Origin: Gyromitra esculenta
Lineage: Eukaryota > Ascomycota > Pezizomycetes > Pezizales > Discinaceae
Assembly: GCA_038503075.1 (NCBI GenBank)
Contig: JBCAML010000012.1
Coordinates: 1,054,001 to 1,118,000, forward strand
Direction of reading: 5' to 3'
Length of the DNA: 64,000 bases
Positions 12,173-23,486 of this stretch are shown piece by piece. A program made the position numbers and the translations under genes. The notes below the pieces were generated by a model. It was not told the DNA's origin. It did no database searches and saw only the letters and a list, made by a program, of their open reading frames with translations. Position 1 is the stretch's first letter, and every line of letters begins with the position of its first letter.

Positions 12173-13294
12173 CCAGACCCTGTCGTCAAATAATACAATT
12201 CTCTCTACCATATGCCGAAACTGCAAGTAGGAAATTTTATCACGATGAACTTCCTATTAAGGGTAAAGTCCCATGAATAGTACCGCAGAGATGGAGAGTG
12301 AATTAAGTATCTTTTTTTTTTGGTGATTTAGGCGCAAAGGTAGAAAGTGAATACACTAGATTGCAATTTCTAGTTGTAAAAAACATGATGCTGCGTTCTG
12401 GGGTTCGCTCCACGAAGTAGTGCAAATAACGATGGTCGCAGGAGAAGGAAGGTTAGCGGTGCGCTCATAGGTTCGTAGGCCTCAAGCCGAATGACCTTGC
12501 ATAACCTCTCCTTTCGTAGATCTTATAGCAAGTATCCTGAACGCCTTGCCCCGAGTATTAATGCCGTAATCCAATTCTAGTTTATGCCCACTCGAATGCC
12601 CATATCCAATCGGTAGCCCTTGAGTTGTGGGGTACTCGCTATGTATACCGCGTAGGTTATGCATATGGTTGTCTACACATTCTGAGATAATACCATACCA
12701 AGTAGTACGAAAAAATGAGTCTTCAGATGGAGGTGCTTTTCTTTGGCGTAGAAGTCTCAGGCTGGCGTGACACAATATAATCGTAAATCCTTATATTTCT
12801 ATTGAAATTCTCCCCGGCAGCAAAGCCGACCCCAATGTATGGTGACCAAGTATATTGGCATCACGAGGTTGGCAAGCAAATATTTTTCGCTCTCGTAGGA
12901 TGACGATTATTCCATTTCGAAAAATATCCTTGTCTCGCAAGGGGCGCGAGAGAGCGTCAGCTTTCGGAATTCATCTCAAATTTCCATTGATCGTGAAAAT
13001 ACTCTTGATTGAGCTACAGAGCCTTCATATTTCATAAAATTGAATGGCCATTGATTAATATTTCGTTGCGCAATTAGCAAGGTAATATTATTTTCTCAGA
13101 GTACTACGATCGCGAGTGATAGCTTGTGACGTGATCCGGGGCCTTTGACCTTGTATATCGTTACTCATGGATCGTCTGGATAAACGCGATATAATATATT
13201 TGCGTAATGAAGTAAACCGTTCAATCGTTAACCTAGAACTGTACCCTCCCCAGCTTAGCATAAACTATGATGGAAGTTTTTGTAACTGACGGAT

Positions 13295-13540
13295 ATGGGG
13301 GGTGTATACTACAGTACGAGGGAGTATAATTACTTCCACTTCTTAGAAGATACACTGTATCTCCCAGAAGAACCTCGTCGTACAATAGTTGGATACTGCA
13401 CTGGTCAGGCATTTGCCAAAATACTGTACCAATATCATACCAAGCTGATCTCCTTTTCGTACTGCAGTGATTCTGGGATATGGAAATGTGAGGTAGAGGT
13501 GTCGAGTGGCATGATTAAGGTGAGGGACAGTGGTTTTTGA
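13295..13540 (+). CDS. unassigned 81-codon open frame
   Basis: An ATG-started frame encodes 81 residues with a protein-like composition (Tyr-rich, three cysteines, mixed charges). I see no signal peptide, no known motif and no clear promoter. A GTGAGG donor-like site lies at codon 73. It may be chance or a fragment of a decayed gene, and I cannot name it. Confidence 0.2.
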   Translation: MGGVYYSTREYNYFHFLEDTLYLPEEPRRTIVGYCTGQAFAKILYQYHTKLISFSYCSDSGIWKCEVEVSSGMIKVRDSGF

Positions 13541-15943
13541 ATTCAAGCTCTCTGGAATAGCCTCCGATTAAACTCACTAGATCCGGTAGTGAGAGACTAC
13601 TCCTTTCCCAAATCCTAACTCCACAGGGGGGATTCCTAACGTTTGAAATCAACTGTATCCCGTAGCACCAAACCATCAAGAGTCTCATACGTAATGGCTA
13701 GCAGCATATGGGCAACATGCAACATATACGGTAGCAGTAAAAGTTATGTTACGCCACGGACCGCCGCATGCTATTATAGAAATTCTGGTAACTTGAATAT
13801 AGCATGCATTTGGACTCGTTCGTTCTATCATTTGAGTCGATGAGACGATCATGAGCCATGGGAGATATTAGAGTGTTGAGGTGAGCATCCGGAGCATGTG
13901 ACTGACTTACCTACTCGGCCACCAAAGAGAAATAGCTATCCGCTTTGCCAGACCAATATTTTCATGCAACATAGAGATTGAATACATCAATGATGCATCA
14001 GTAGAAGATAGATTAACTCACTCGGTGGAATGAAGGCTCTCAGCGCAGCTTCTACGTAGGATTGGGGGTGCTAGGCGTTGGAGGTGTGACATGAGTAGGA
14101 CAAAATATAAGGAACGGAGTACGCCTCGGCATCTTTGGGATGGGCATAGCCGAACGGCAATTACATTGACGGAGGTGAGCTAGAAAGACTCAGCAGGGAG
14201 ATGCAAACTCCCTTGTGTTATGCCAGCTCACGATGAGCAGGTCCTCGATAGGGGCGACTTCGAATCCGTTCGTAGCTAAAAGCTATCACAGCTCACGGCT
14301 GGATTAGGCGCGCTGCAGTAGTTCGGTTCAAGTGCATGCCCCACTCTATCGGCTACCTACTCGTGGTAAGCGCAATAGGGCTGAGGTCAACCGTCAACAA
14401 CGTCTCTAGCGCTAACGACACATCGATGTTTTGACCTCAAAGCAATTCTTCAGTGCAGTTTGATGGATACTTGCGTTGAAACGACGATATTGGATAACGA
14501 ACTAGCATTAGCATAGACACTCTCAACACTTAAGCCAACGCTAATACTCAAGTTGGAAAATTGATCGGGTATTTTCAATAGGTATTTAAGTTATTAGACA
14601 AACGTTAACGTTAAGGTACTTATATTAATACCAACCAGACATATGCCGAATAGGGTAAATTTTCTCCGAACCGAACCCAATCTTGGACATTCAACTCCAA
14701 CTTCATGTTGTATTTCTTAATATCACAATATTCACAGGATACCGCTGATCCTCCGCTCCGCTATAGGCGCTAATCGTTCGTGGGTGGCATTGTAGGAGAA
14801 GATTTGAGATCAAGGATTATGTGTCCATTACGCCCAGAGAGAAGAGATATAGCGGTTGCCTTTATAAATTTTGAGAATCCCCTGATCCATTTTCCTTATG
14901 TCTAGCAATTTGCGCGTTCTCGGACGTGGAAAACATTGATTCGTGGGCCCAAAACAAACTAGGCACATGCCTCGGCTTGTTTGAGAGCGATTGGTTACCA
15001 GGTAAACAACCACTTCTATTTATGTCGATAAACTGAGTGTAGACGAGAGTTTTTGGTGTGCGGGCGCAAAACTCATGATCGAGAGTGCCCTGCTGAGGGT
15101 GTTAAAATCGGAAAACTTCAATCCCTGCGCTCATAGAAATTTGTATGAGAACAGGGATCAAATTTCTCTGATTTTTATGACATACTCGAGTAAAATGAGA
15201 TCCAAGAAAGTTGACTCAAAGGCGATCAAGTGCACGGTTACGATTCCTGCGTTCGAGCAGCATGAAGATGTTTCCCGCATCGGGTTCATCCTACAAGATC
15301 TACCTCGAACATCGACATGTGTTACAATATCAAAACAACAGTGATTGCTCTGGTTTCAGTTATTTCCCTCCTCTGCTGGCGTCACCCAATGCCTTTCCAG
15401 TAACCTGCGTTCTGAGGGGTGTCCAAATTCCGGGGAAATAAACAAGGCCCGTGCAAAAACCGTACTCGATTCACCAATCTCAACGCCTACCACAGCCGCG
15501 GAATTTCACTTTGGAGAAAAAGGTGCCGTGCTCAACGTCGGTTGACTCGGTGGAACGAAGGGGATTAATGATAGTACAAGGCTCAATAAATGACCGAACG
15601 GGCATGGGTATGCAGCCAAACAAGCGAGTGCTGATCTTAACTCACCACCAAACAACAATGAGAACGAATTGGTAAATCTCTTGTATAACTAAATATTTCT
15701 TTGCTTTTCAAACAGTGAAAAAGCACAAAGGAATTGTACCACATCACATGAAGTGGCTTGAGATAGCTTTTGAAGGGTGAGAGAAAAAAATAACTTGTGG
15801 CTGACTGTTATGATTATTCCCTAGTTTATAGATAAAGATTGATTTAGACAAGTGACTGAACTACTAAGGCATAGGCTCAGTGTGATTTGTGGCTTATACA
15901 TGCATGTCTCACTAATGAATTATTACACATACTAGTAGCAAAG

Positions 15944-16129
15944 GTCTTGGGGTGGAGCGAAAATATTGGCCTTCACCCAGCCCTGTCAGGACAATAACTG
16001 GCTGGCCCCGTCAGGACCCCATCAATAAACATATGTTAATGTAGATTAATGGGAGGGAACTTGAAGATTTACATTTGCCCCGCCCTGAGGGTGTGCACAG
16101 ACCTCTCTATTTCTGCCCCACCCCAAGAC
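15944..16129. repeat. small inverted-repeat element (MITE-like)
   Basis: The left arm GTCTTGGGGTGG-AGCGAAAAT (15944 onward) matches the reverse complement of the right arm ATTTCTGCC-CCACCCCAAGAC (16109-16129), with an exact 12-bp core. The interior is about 140 bp, non-coding, and contains a repeated GTCAGGAC block. The size and structure fit a MITE; the superfamily is not clear. Confidence 0.6.
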
Positions 16130-17003
16130 TTATACTACATACTCTCTAGGAGCGAAATCTCGTCAAGTCCTTTGGTATCTCCAAAGGTGAGCAGTGCAAA
16201 TTGAGCGAGAACTAGCAACAGGAGTTTGGGCGAGGATTCCACAGACTCTACAGTAAAAAGGAGTTATGATGACTCCGACAGTGAAACTACGTTGATGTAG
16301 TAGCGTGATAGAAAGAGAGGTATCATGGAGGTGACGAAGGATTATGTAGGAATCCTGACTTGTATTGTAGGGTACAAGTAGAGTGGCAATAGAAGACGTT
16401 GCTTAAAGAGAAAAGAGAGAAAAGTACAAAGAGGGGAAAACCCTTCGTTTATATACCCATATTCCACCTTCTCGATGACACACGCATGACTCATTATATT
16501 GGAAACCAAAGGAAACATAACAAACAAACAACGAAAATGAATTAGCCGAACACCCATACCACCAACCTTGGGACACAACAACCATCCATGAAACATACTG
16601 GTCTTTATTATATAACGACTACTGTAACAGTGATAATCCCAAAAACAAGAACTTTTGAGCGTAGCTCTTTATATATCAATGTATATAGGATAAAGATAGA
16701 AATTTTAGTAGAAATTTGTACCTCTTTAAACACAAATATAAAAAAGGTTTGGCATTATATGTAACTCTTGATGGTTTCTAATGTGAGAAGATGTGAGTTC
16801 TTTTTAAATAACAATTATTATTAAATTTATATACTTGTAACCCAAACTCAAAGCCTTAAATCATCCTGTATTTACTTCATTCAGGTTCTACTCGAACAGG
16901 GTTACATTCCTTTGTTACAACAAACTTATCTTTGACAGCTTGTTATAGCAAGTACCAGGCTGAAACCAGAGGATTATGTAATCATTTTAACTGATAAAAC
17001 TCA
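16130..17003. other. AT-rich gene-free stretch
   Basis: I see no gene. Two overlapping minus-strand frames (16342-16596) have no motif. The part from 16,650 to 16,860 is strongly AT-rich. Confidence 0.5.
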
Positions 17004-17253
17004 TTAGGTATCAGGAAAAGATAAATTTTGTCCTAAACTGTCCTTGAGAGTCCCATGACCACCACCTGACTTCACAGGAACAACCTCATCACAGGAACTC
17101 TCATTGGACATCCTATACCACTTTTTACTTCTTGGGCTAAAAGTGATTTAAGGTGTCCCATGAGGGTCCTTGGGATGATTTTGATCCTGTGGGACCAGGT
17201 GGTGGTCTTGAGACACCCAAGGACAGCCTGGAATAAAATTTATGTTTTCCTAA
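17004..17253. repeat. 250-bp foldback element
   Basis: Two arms of about 100-110 bp (17004-17113 and 17152-17253) are imperfect reverse complements around a 38-bp loop. Matching blocks include GACCACCACCTG, CACAGGA, CTGTCCTTG and GATAAATTTT/CATAAATTTT. Both outer ends carry TTAG, compatible with a TA target site. The whole would fold into one long hairpin, typical of a foldback MITE. The 72-codon frame inside it (17160-17378) is a by-product. Confidence 0.75.
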
Positions 17254-18655
17254 TGTACAAAACATTGCATCTGCACAAGAATCTACTTCTGCAGTTTTCT
17301 TACCTATATGTTTGTAGCTTAAAGATCATCAATTTCTTAAAAGTACTTGATAGAAATCAATACACTGTGGACAAATAGTAGTGATGCTCTGTCAGTAACT
17401 TCAAGACCTGACATAATATTTCTTTCTTCGTTCCAGATTGTGTTGATGCGGACTTCCATTGTGAATGTCTTTTCTATAAAATTACATCAGCAAAAACCAG
17501 TGTGCCTGTGCACACATAAGCAAGTGTTCAGACACACTCTTAAATCTATGTGCATCTATATGCGTTTCTATGTATCTAGCTGCATTGGAAGGCCTATTAC
17601 ATTGCTAATATGAAGTTCTTATACTTCCATCCACACCTGATACATTCATCCATGCTTGGTATGTTGGTATGCCCCAAATCCCGTACATTTACATGTATTA
17701 GTACATCCAGTACTCTCATACACTCATAGCTTTGCTTCAACCTCCTTCCTAATAACACACCTAATATACCCAAGGTGTCCATACGACCATATGCCTATTC
17801 ACCCAATAACCGCCTCATTCTGATTCTTTTGGGTCATGACTTTATCCTCTTCATGGAATCTTTGAGCCAGTTTCATTCATGGTTACAATAGCATAACCTA
17901 CACCCTCCCAACAGCATTTCTTTTATAAAGGCAAAACCCTTCACCTTTTGCAAACCCTCCGGCTGCTGTTGCAATGAACTTCCCAAACGGATCTCCAGAT
18001 TGTATGTCTTTTCTTGTGCTCTCTTTTCTTCACCAACTACTATGCCTTTGGTTGGGTAGGCGGTAGGATAACCAACACTTGTCTGGATGTAAAAGGAAAT
18101 GAGGCAGGGTAACTCAGTTGAGAGAATAATCTCAGGGCTAGGTAAATTTTCTCTAAAGTTAGAGGTCAAATATTATTTTAGGATGAAAGATATTTCACAA
18201 ATGTAAAGATTATAATCATGGAAGTATTTGTATGAGAACAATATAAAATTCATAAGGTGAATAACTGTCTTTCCCACCACTGCAGGATTCCCGGTATGCT
18301 GTTGGGGTTCGGAATTATGTTGTCTTAAATCGAGTACAGGGCATTCATATTTTATGTACAGGGTATCATGGTTCACGGTCGGGATTTGGTTTGACATTGT
18401 ATTTGTGAAAACCGCTAAACTTGAACCCATTTGCGTGAAGGTGCTACACTCACAGCTTTCTCTTTTTTACAGTATTTACCTAGCAAGATCTGACGCCTGA
18501 AAATTTTAGGAAATCTAGTACACTCGCTTTCTTCTGGCTATTTCTTTGTATTGCGTTAACAGCAATTCTCAGTTGTGGTATTTTAGAGTTGCGCCAACTC
18601 AACCCCCGTTCCTGTTTCTCAGAGTGACTGTTACTAGAGCCTAGTACTGCCGTAT
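17254..18655. other. gene-free stretch
   Basis: No gene is supported. The minus-strand frame at 17873-18169 (98 codons) has a somewhat protein-like composition but no start context, motif or splice partner that I can defend. Confidence 0.4.
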
Positions 18656-18829
18656 GATCTCGAAAATAACGAAATCGCCCGGGCTGAGATACCAGGAGGG
18701 TACTACGTCCTCACTGGCTAGACAGGCTCGTCGCCGCATGTCTAATGAGAAACCCATTCTATTCCCTCAACAGTAGTTATGCCATGCTTCCATATTGTCT
18801 GCCCGGGCTACTTCGTTAATTTCGAGATC
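18656..18829. repeat. 174-bp inverted-repeat element (MITE-like)
   Basis: The left arm (18656-18684) GATCTCGAAA.TAACGAA..T.GCCCGGGC pairs with the right arm (18801-18829) in reverse complement, 29 bp with about three or four mismatches. The interior of about 116 bp is non-coding. No clear target duplication is seen. This fits a small non-autonomous DNA element. Confidence 0.65.
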
Positions 18830-21060
18830 GCACACTAACCCCGAAGCCGAAACACCTGTACCGGTTGATTATAATTCATAACCATAGCTCTTGAAGTCTC
18901 TCCATGATACAAAAATAAGCCGTCTGAGCTGATCTTACAAATGCTGCGGAATGGGACCCTGCCGTCCAAGACTGATTTAGTGCGAATACTCTGATCATCC
19001 AAATATCTTCGCCGCAGAAGAAAAAAAGCAATGCAATATACAGCTTTATCACAAGTCCTGCGATAAGGTTGCCCGTCGTTTCTTGTGTAGCATGTGCGAT
19101 CAAGCTGAATTAGCCGATGCCAACATATACGATTATGGCACGAGAGGCTGAGCGGAGCGGATAGGGCCTCTGTGAATACACCCCTAAATATATGGGATTG
19201 CTGCGTTGGGGAACCAGTGTTAGCGAGTGGTTGATTGTGGTTCAATGCCACGGTGTCAGTGATCGCTTCCTACAATTTTCCGTGACTGTCCATGGCTTGC
19301 GCTTGAATCTTTCCAGAGATGGCAGGCCACATCCTACGTCGTTTGCGTATACCTACGCCAGGGAACAGGGCATATGTCCGCAATAAATCCTCCAATCTAG
19401 TGGCCCAGACAGGTCCTCTACAACCAGCACATTGCAAGGTTATCAAGGTCAGTGTGTGGACTGAATTGTGGGGTTATAAATTCCCGATACGAGCAGCCCT
19501 GTTGCGTTACCATCAGAAAAACCCGAAGTGATCTAGTCCGGTAGTTCCAGTACCATGCAACAGGGAAACTGTCCATGCACCGGGTCCAACCGAAGCGAGG
19601 CCCGTGTGTTTGGTTGCCGTTGCAACTGAGTTGATACCAAAAGCAGATAACGTATCCGGAGACTAATACCCTGGTTTATGCATCATGCCGTTCACTCAGA
19701 GATATTTACATCACGCTATATTCAGATGTATGCTCTGATATGAATTGAGAAAAATCTGAGTTCTCTGGTTCGAAGCGACTGACTATGGTTTGGCACTTGC
19801 TCTGTTGGATGCCAGGGATTGAGGGGAGCTTGTACGGGATATATAATAAGGGATCCCGAAGAATCCGGGATAACAATCTAGCTGCATAATAAAAAAAGAT
19901 CCTGTATGCTGACTGTACTCAAATGTTTGGCTGGCGGGTATTATCGGTTTATGTATATGCACAAGTGCGTGTCAGGGAATCCTGGGGAATTTGATATTTT
20001 CGTGTTGGAAATAAACTGGCGAGCAACTATATGTCACTGTCTCCAAAAAGCGTGTTCGTTTAGGTAAGCTGTGGGTTTCGTCAGTGTTGTGAGGGTCTTC
20101 ATAGCGGACGAGCCTTGCTGAATTGTGAAGCGGTGCGGATTGTTCTTGCATTTATTCGTCCTACCCCAGATTGACATCTCTCAGGGCGGCGTCATACAGC
20201 TTGAAGGTAAGTGTAGTGTAATGAACGGATTTTTTGTTGCTCGAGCCGTCGACCTTCTCTGGTAGTGCAAGAGAAAGATTCCCCGTAGATGTGCCTATCA
20301 AGAACCCTACCCCTTTAAACTAATAGGTTTAAGTGACTCGTTTTAGAATAAAAATGAAGGAAAGATTTGCATCCCTCAGACTTCTGCCTTCAGAAGAGTA
20401 ACCCGCCTCTGGATGTGAGCAGCCACACCATCACTCATGGCATTTCACAATCGGTGAGAAATTAGACTATGTCAATTGGACTTTGAGTCTTTTACTGCCT
20501 TATGGTTTATAGCTCGCAAAATCTGGAAATTACTGGCCCAAACTTGTTGCGGTCCATGAAGTAGAGAATTAAAAGATCACCGCGGATTGTTCTATAGATG
20601 ACCTTGTCCAAGAACCAATGAACTTCTGGAGGGGATGGGTATGTGGGATAGGTAACTTTTAAAGGTGCGATTGTACAACATCATAACTACTGAGCATACT
20701 GAGTATAATGTAAGTGGTTCATAGGGCAGAATAAGGGCGGCGAACCTCAATCAATTTGAATTTTGCTTTTCACGCATGTTGCTTCTCCCTCCGCGGATAA
20801 CGCGTTATGTCATGGTAAGGGGTAATAGGACCGACGTTAGATATGTACTGTTGATGCATGAGAGGCGTCGTAGAAAAAATTGATAGCCTGATGGGTTTGT
20901 AGAAGGCGACATTTATTATATGGCTTATTTTAATGGCACGTGTCCAGAAATAGACTAACTAACGACGGACCTCACGCCAGCACCATGATGAGGCTCTACT
21001 GCTCCAATGTCTTATTATTCTGCTCTAGAAATAGGACCCCGCTAAATCCCCAGATATAGG
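18830..21060. other. gene-free stretch
   Basis: The longest frame is 138 codons on the minus strand (18835-19251). It has no motif, overlaps other frames on both strands and starts at the edge of the inverted-repeat element, so I do not call it a gene. Nothing else is recognisable. Confidence 0.4.
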
Positions 21061-21744
21061 ATGCTGTGCTTCCGAAAGCTCCAAGACCCACTCTTACAAA
21101 CCCCAGAGAGTATTCAAATCCCTAGTGACGGATATATACAGATTATCAGAGAATCGTTCTATACGATGTCTATCCTAAGTGTTTTCTATGGAAATATTTT
21201 TCAGAATAAACAACCCCCGAAAGCCAGGCAAGAGAGTTCGTCTGCCGATGATTGCAGCCTTTACACCGATGCTGTGTTTCTTCCCGGTGCTGAGATACTT
21301 GGTATCGGTAAATCTGCTCCCTTCCTAGTTATATGTAGTAACAGCTTATACTAATGTGCCTAGACACCAACAAACTCACAGCGGAAGCTCTACGCCAACT
21401 CGGAGAAGTATCTGGGGGAATGCTGAATCGATACATTAACCAAAAAAAGAACGAAGAGCCTGTTATTGCCTTTGCAAATACAAGGAACAGCAATGAATCT
21501 CAGCCGAGAAAAGTGACGAAAAATTTTCAATTATCAGTTAAAGAGCGAAGAATCTGTAAGGATTTCTACACGATATCCTACTTCACACGTTTTACTAAGT
21601 TTGGCAGGTATTAGACCATCAATCCCCGTCGGAGCTCGAGCTCGGCAGGCAAAAAGAAATTACAGAAGTGAAATGTTGAAGGGATATCTACAGCAAAATA
21701 TCAAAGATGATCCTGTATTTGTGTTTGCTAAGGCTTATGTCTGA
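21061..21744 (+). CDS. paralogue of the small LxxYLxQ(x4)[DE]P protein, three exons
   Basis: Function unknown. The model has exon 1 from 21061 (or a later in-frame ATG at 21163) to 21307, exon 2 21364-21555 and exon 3 21608-21744. Intron 1 has a TACTAAT branch site and TAG acceptor; its donor is GTAAAT (21308) or GTATCG (21302), both in phase. Intron 2 is 52 nt, GTAAGG..TTTACTAAG..CAG. Exon 2 carries LNRYINQKKNEEP and exon 3 carries LKGYLQQNIKDDP, the same motif and spacing as in the gene at 6578-7080. Both introns are phase 1 in both genes and exon 3 is 137 nt in both. The linker here is basic (Lys/Arg), against acidic in the other gene. No signal peptide or membrane span is clear. The first exon and start are the weak part of the model. 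Confidence 0.5.
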
Positions 21745-23280
21745 TGGATCTATTTTCTTACTGCCAACGTTGAGTTTTTGTGTTCGCGCAAGTATATGGG
21801 TCTAAATTGTATGCTATATGATAAATTGGTTTATTCACTCGCAAGTACTGTTCATGCGCTCGGAATGCTAGGCCGAATTCAAGCCTCTGAAAATATATTC
21901 TGTGGGATAAATATACAGCGATAAATGGGAATGTGATGGAAATATGTGAGGGTTGTGTGGTCATAGGGTAAAAGATATATCTTGGCGCTTACAAGCGTTT
22001 TTAAGCCTCAACTAAAGAGTTAAAATCGTTGCAGGTTACATATATATGTAGCTTTGGAGATTCGATGCATTTATAGAATAAATTTTTTTTGACTCTGCTT
22101 CATAACACTGCACGCTCCTATTTGGTAACGAGTCTGACATGCTACCTGCTATCTCTTGGGATTACATCGGTTGGTAGGTACCATTTATGGAGGAACTTTG
22201 GGGCTGTTACTATAAGTTCGGTGCTGACGGTGGTGGAGAGAGAACACAATTAAATTTACGCTACCAGTCTTGAATCGAATAAGATATTTGGGTTATGTGC
22301 ACGAAGCAGTTGCCGGAAGAGCAATTCGAGCAATTGACTCTCGTACAAAAATGATACGCAGGGTAGTTTTGCGTGAGTGAGGATATTATCTGTGATTGTT
22401 TCCACCGACCAGGCCATATTGCTTCTTCGATCACTATTCTGTATGGCGAGTAATCAGTATTGGCTTTTATGGTAGCACCGTGTAAGTTTTCACTCGTAGC
22501 TTAATCAGTCGATCTATCCTGACATTACTGAAACAGGGTAGGCCTTGGAACTGATACCCGTTATAGATCGTGGGTGTATTATTGGCTTGATAAATTATAA
22601 TTACTATGTCGACTGAAATTTGGGAGTTGCTTGGTTTGAGTTGCGTAGCAACCTAATTTAAAAGAATACGTGGCGAATTGTGGCAAATTGTAGTGGGCCC
22701 AAAATGGATAATTAATTCCGTGTGGGTTCAACCAAAATTTTTTGGCCTATAGCACGTGCACGTTACACAGCGAATGATCACGAAGTTAACCTTCTACGTT
22801 ATTAGAGGTATTTTAAATATCGATTACGGCCTGTACTATACTAATTTTGCCGCAAGAGATCGAGTAAGCTCAAGGAGTATTATAATTGGAAAATAATAAA
22901 ACCTCGAGCATAAGCTTGAATGTGTATTGCTGTGTGACAGCTTATTAACGTTTTTGGGAACTCGTCCTAAGGAAGTCTGTAGCGGCCACAGTTGTGTGCA
23001 TCGTGTTTGTTCTCCTAACGTAAGGAAGCTGTAGTAGAGTTCAATCCTATTCTAAATCTACATAATAATGTGAGTGTAACTGTACCTTGGATAAGAGTAC
23101 TTGATGAGAGTATATTTGCAATGGTAACTTCGCAGACACACCGTATGGGGACTGCTAGAAATACTATAGGCTTCCTATGCCTCAGTATTTCTCTGATAAA
23201 CATGAATGGATCTTAGCATTTCCTAAAAGTCTTTTTTATCACCATCATGCACTAATGTTGATCATTGTCTCGGTGCGCAG

Positions 23281-23486
23281 CTAGAGGGATAAAGATACCC
23301 AAAGAGTACATTAGTCACATTCTAAATCTCTTCGGGAATGCATCTAAGGAGTTTGAATATTTCCGCTTCTTGCAGCGGGTTGAACTCAGCGGTGCTAAAA
23401 GTCTCATGAAATATGATTCTTCAGCTGCCGTCACTCAGCTTAGGAAAGTCTGCTCAGATGACCTGATGCAGTCCATGGCTAACTAA
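23281..23486 (+). CDS. possible terminal coding exon, unassigned
   Basis: A well-formed intron end (CACTAATG branch-like site, then GTGCGCAG at 23280) is followed by a frame of 68 codons ending at TAA. The sequence is protein-like, with an amphipathic run (EYISHILNLFGNAS, then QLRKVCSDDLMQSM). I cannot find a matching upstream exon with confidence, although an open frame without ATG lies at about 23021-23217. It could be the end of a small gene or a relic. Confidence 0.25.

Larger units (their letters stand above)
10956..15942. other. gene-free stretch
   Basis: No gene is supported. It contains one copy of a dispersed repeat (11976-12172). An unassigned 81-codon frame lies at 13295-13540 (listed separately). 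A short intron-like segment at 15672-15715 has no convincing coding context. The rest is low-information DNA with frequent stops in all frames. Confidence 0.45.

Noticed and set aside
15672..15715. Segment with a GTAAAT donor, TAACTAAAT branch site and ACAG acceptor
   Set aside because: None of the three phases joins upstream and downstream frames into a convincing protein.
18835..19251. 138-codon minus-strand frame
   Set aside because: It has no motif, no start context and no splice partner; it overlaps other frames and begins next to an inverted-repeat element.
21245..21360. Alternative reading of the 21-kb gene with a signal-peptide-like start (ATG near 21247)
   Set aside because: It leads to a stop soon after the intron and loses the motif and exon phases shared with the 6.6-kb gene.
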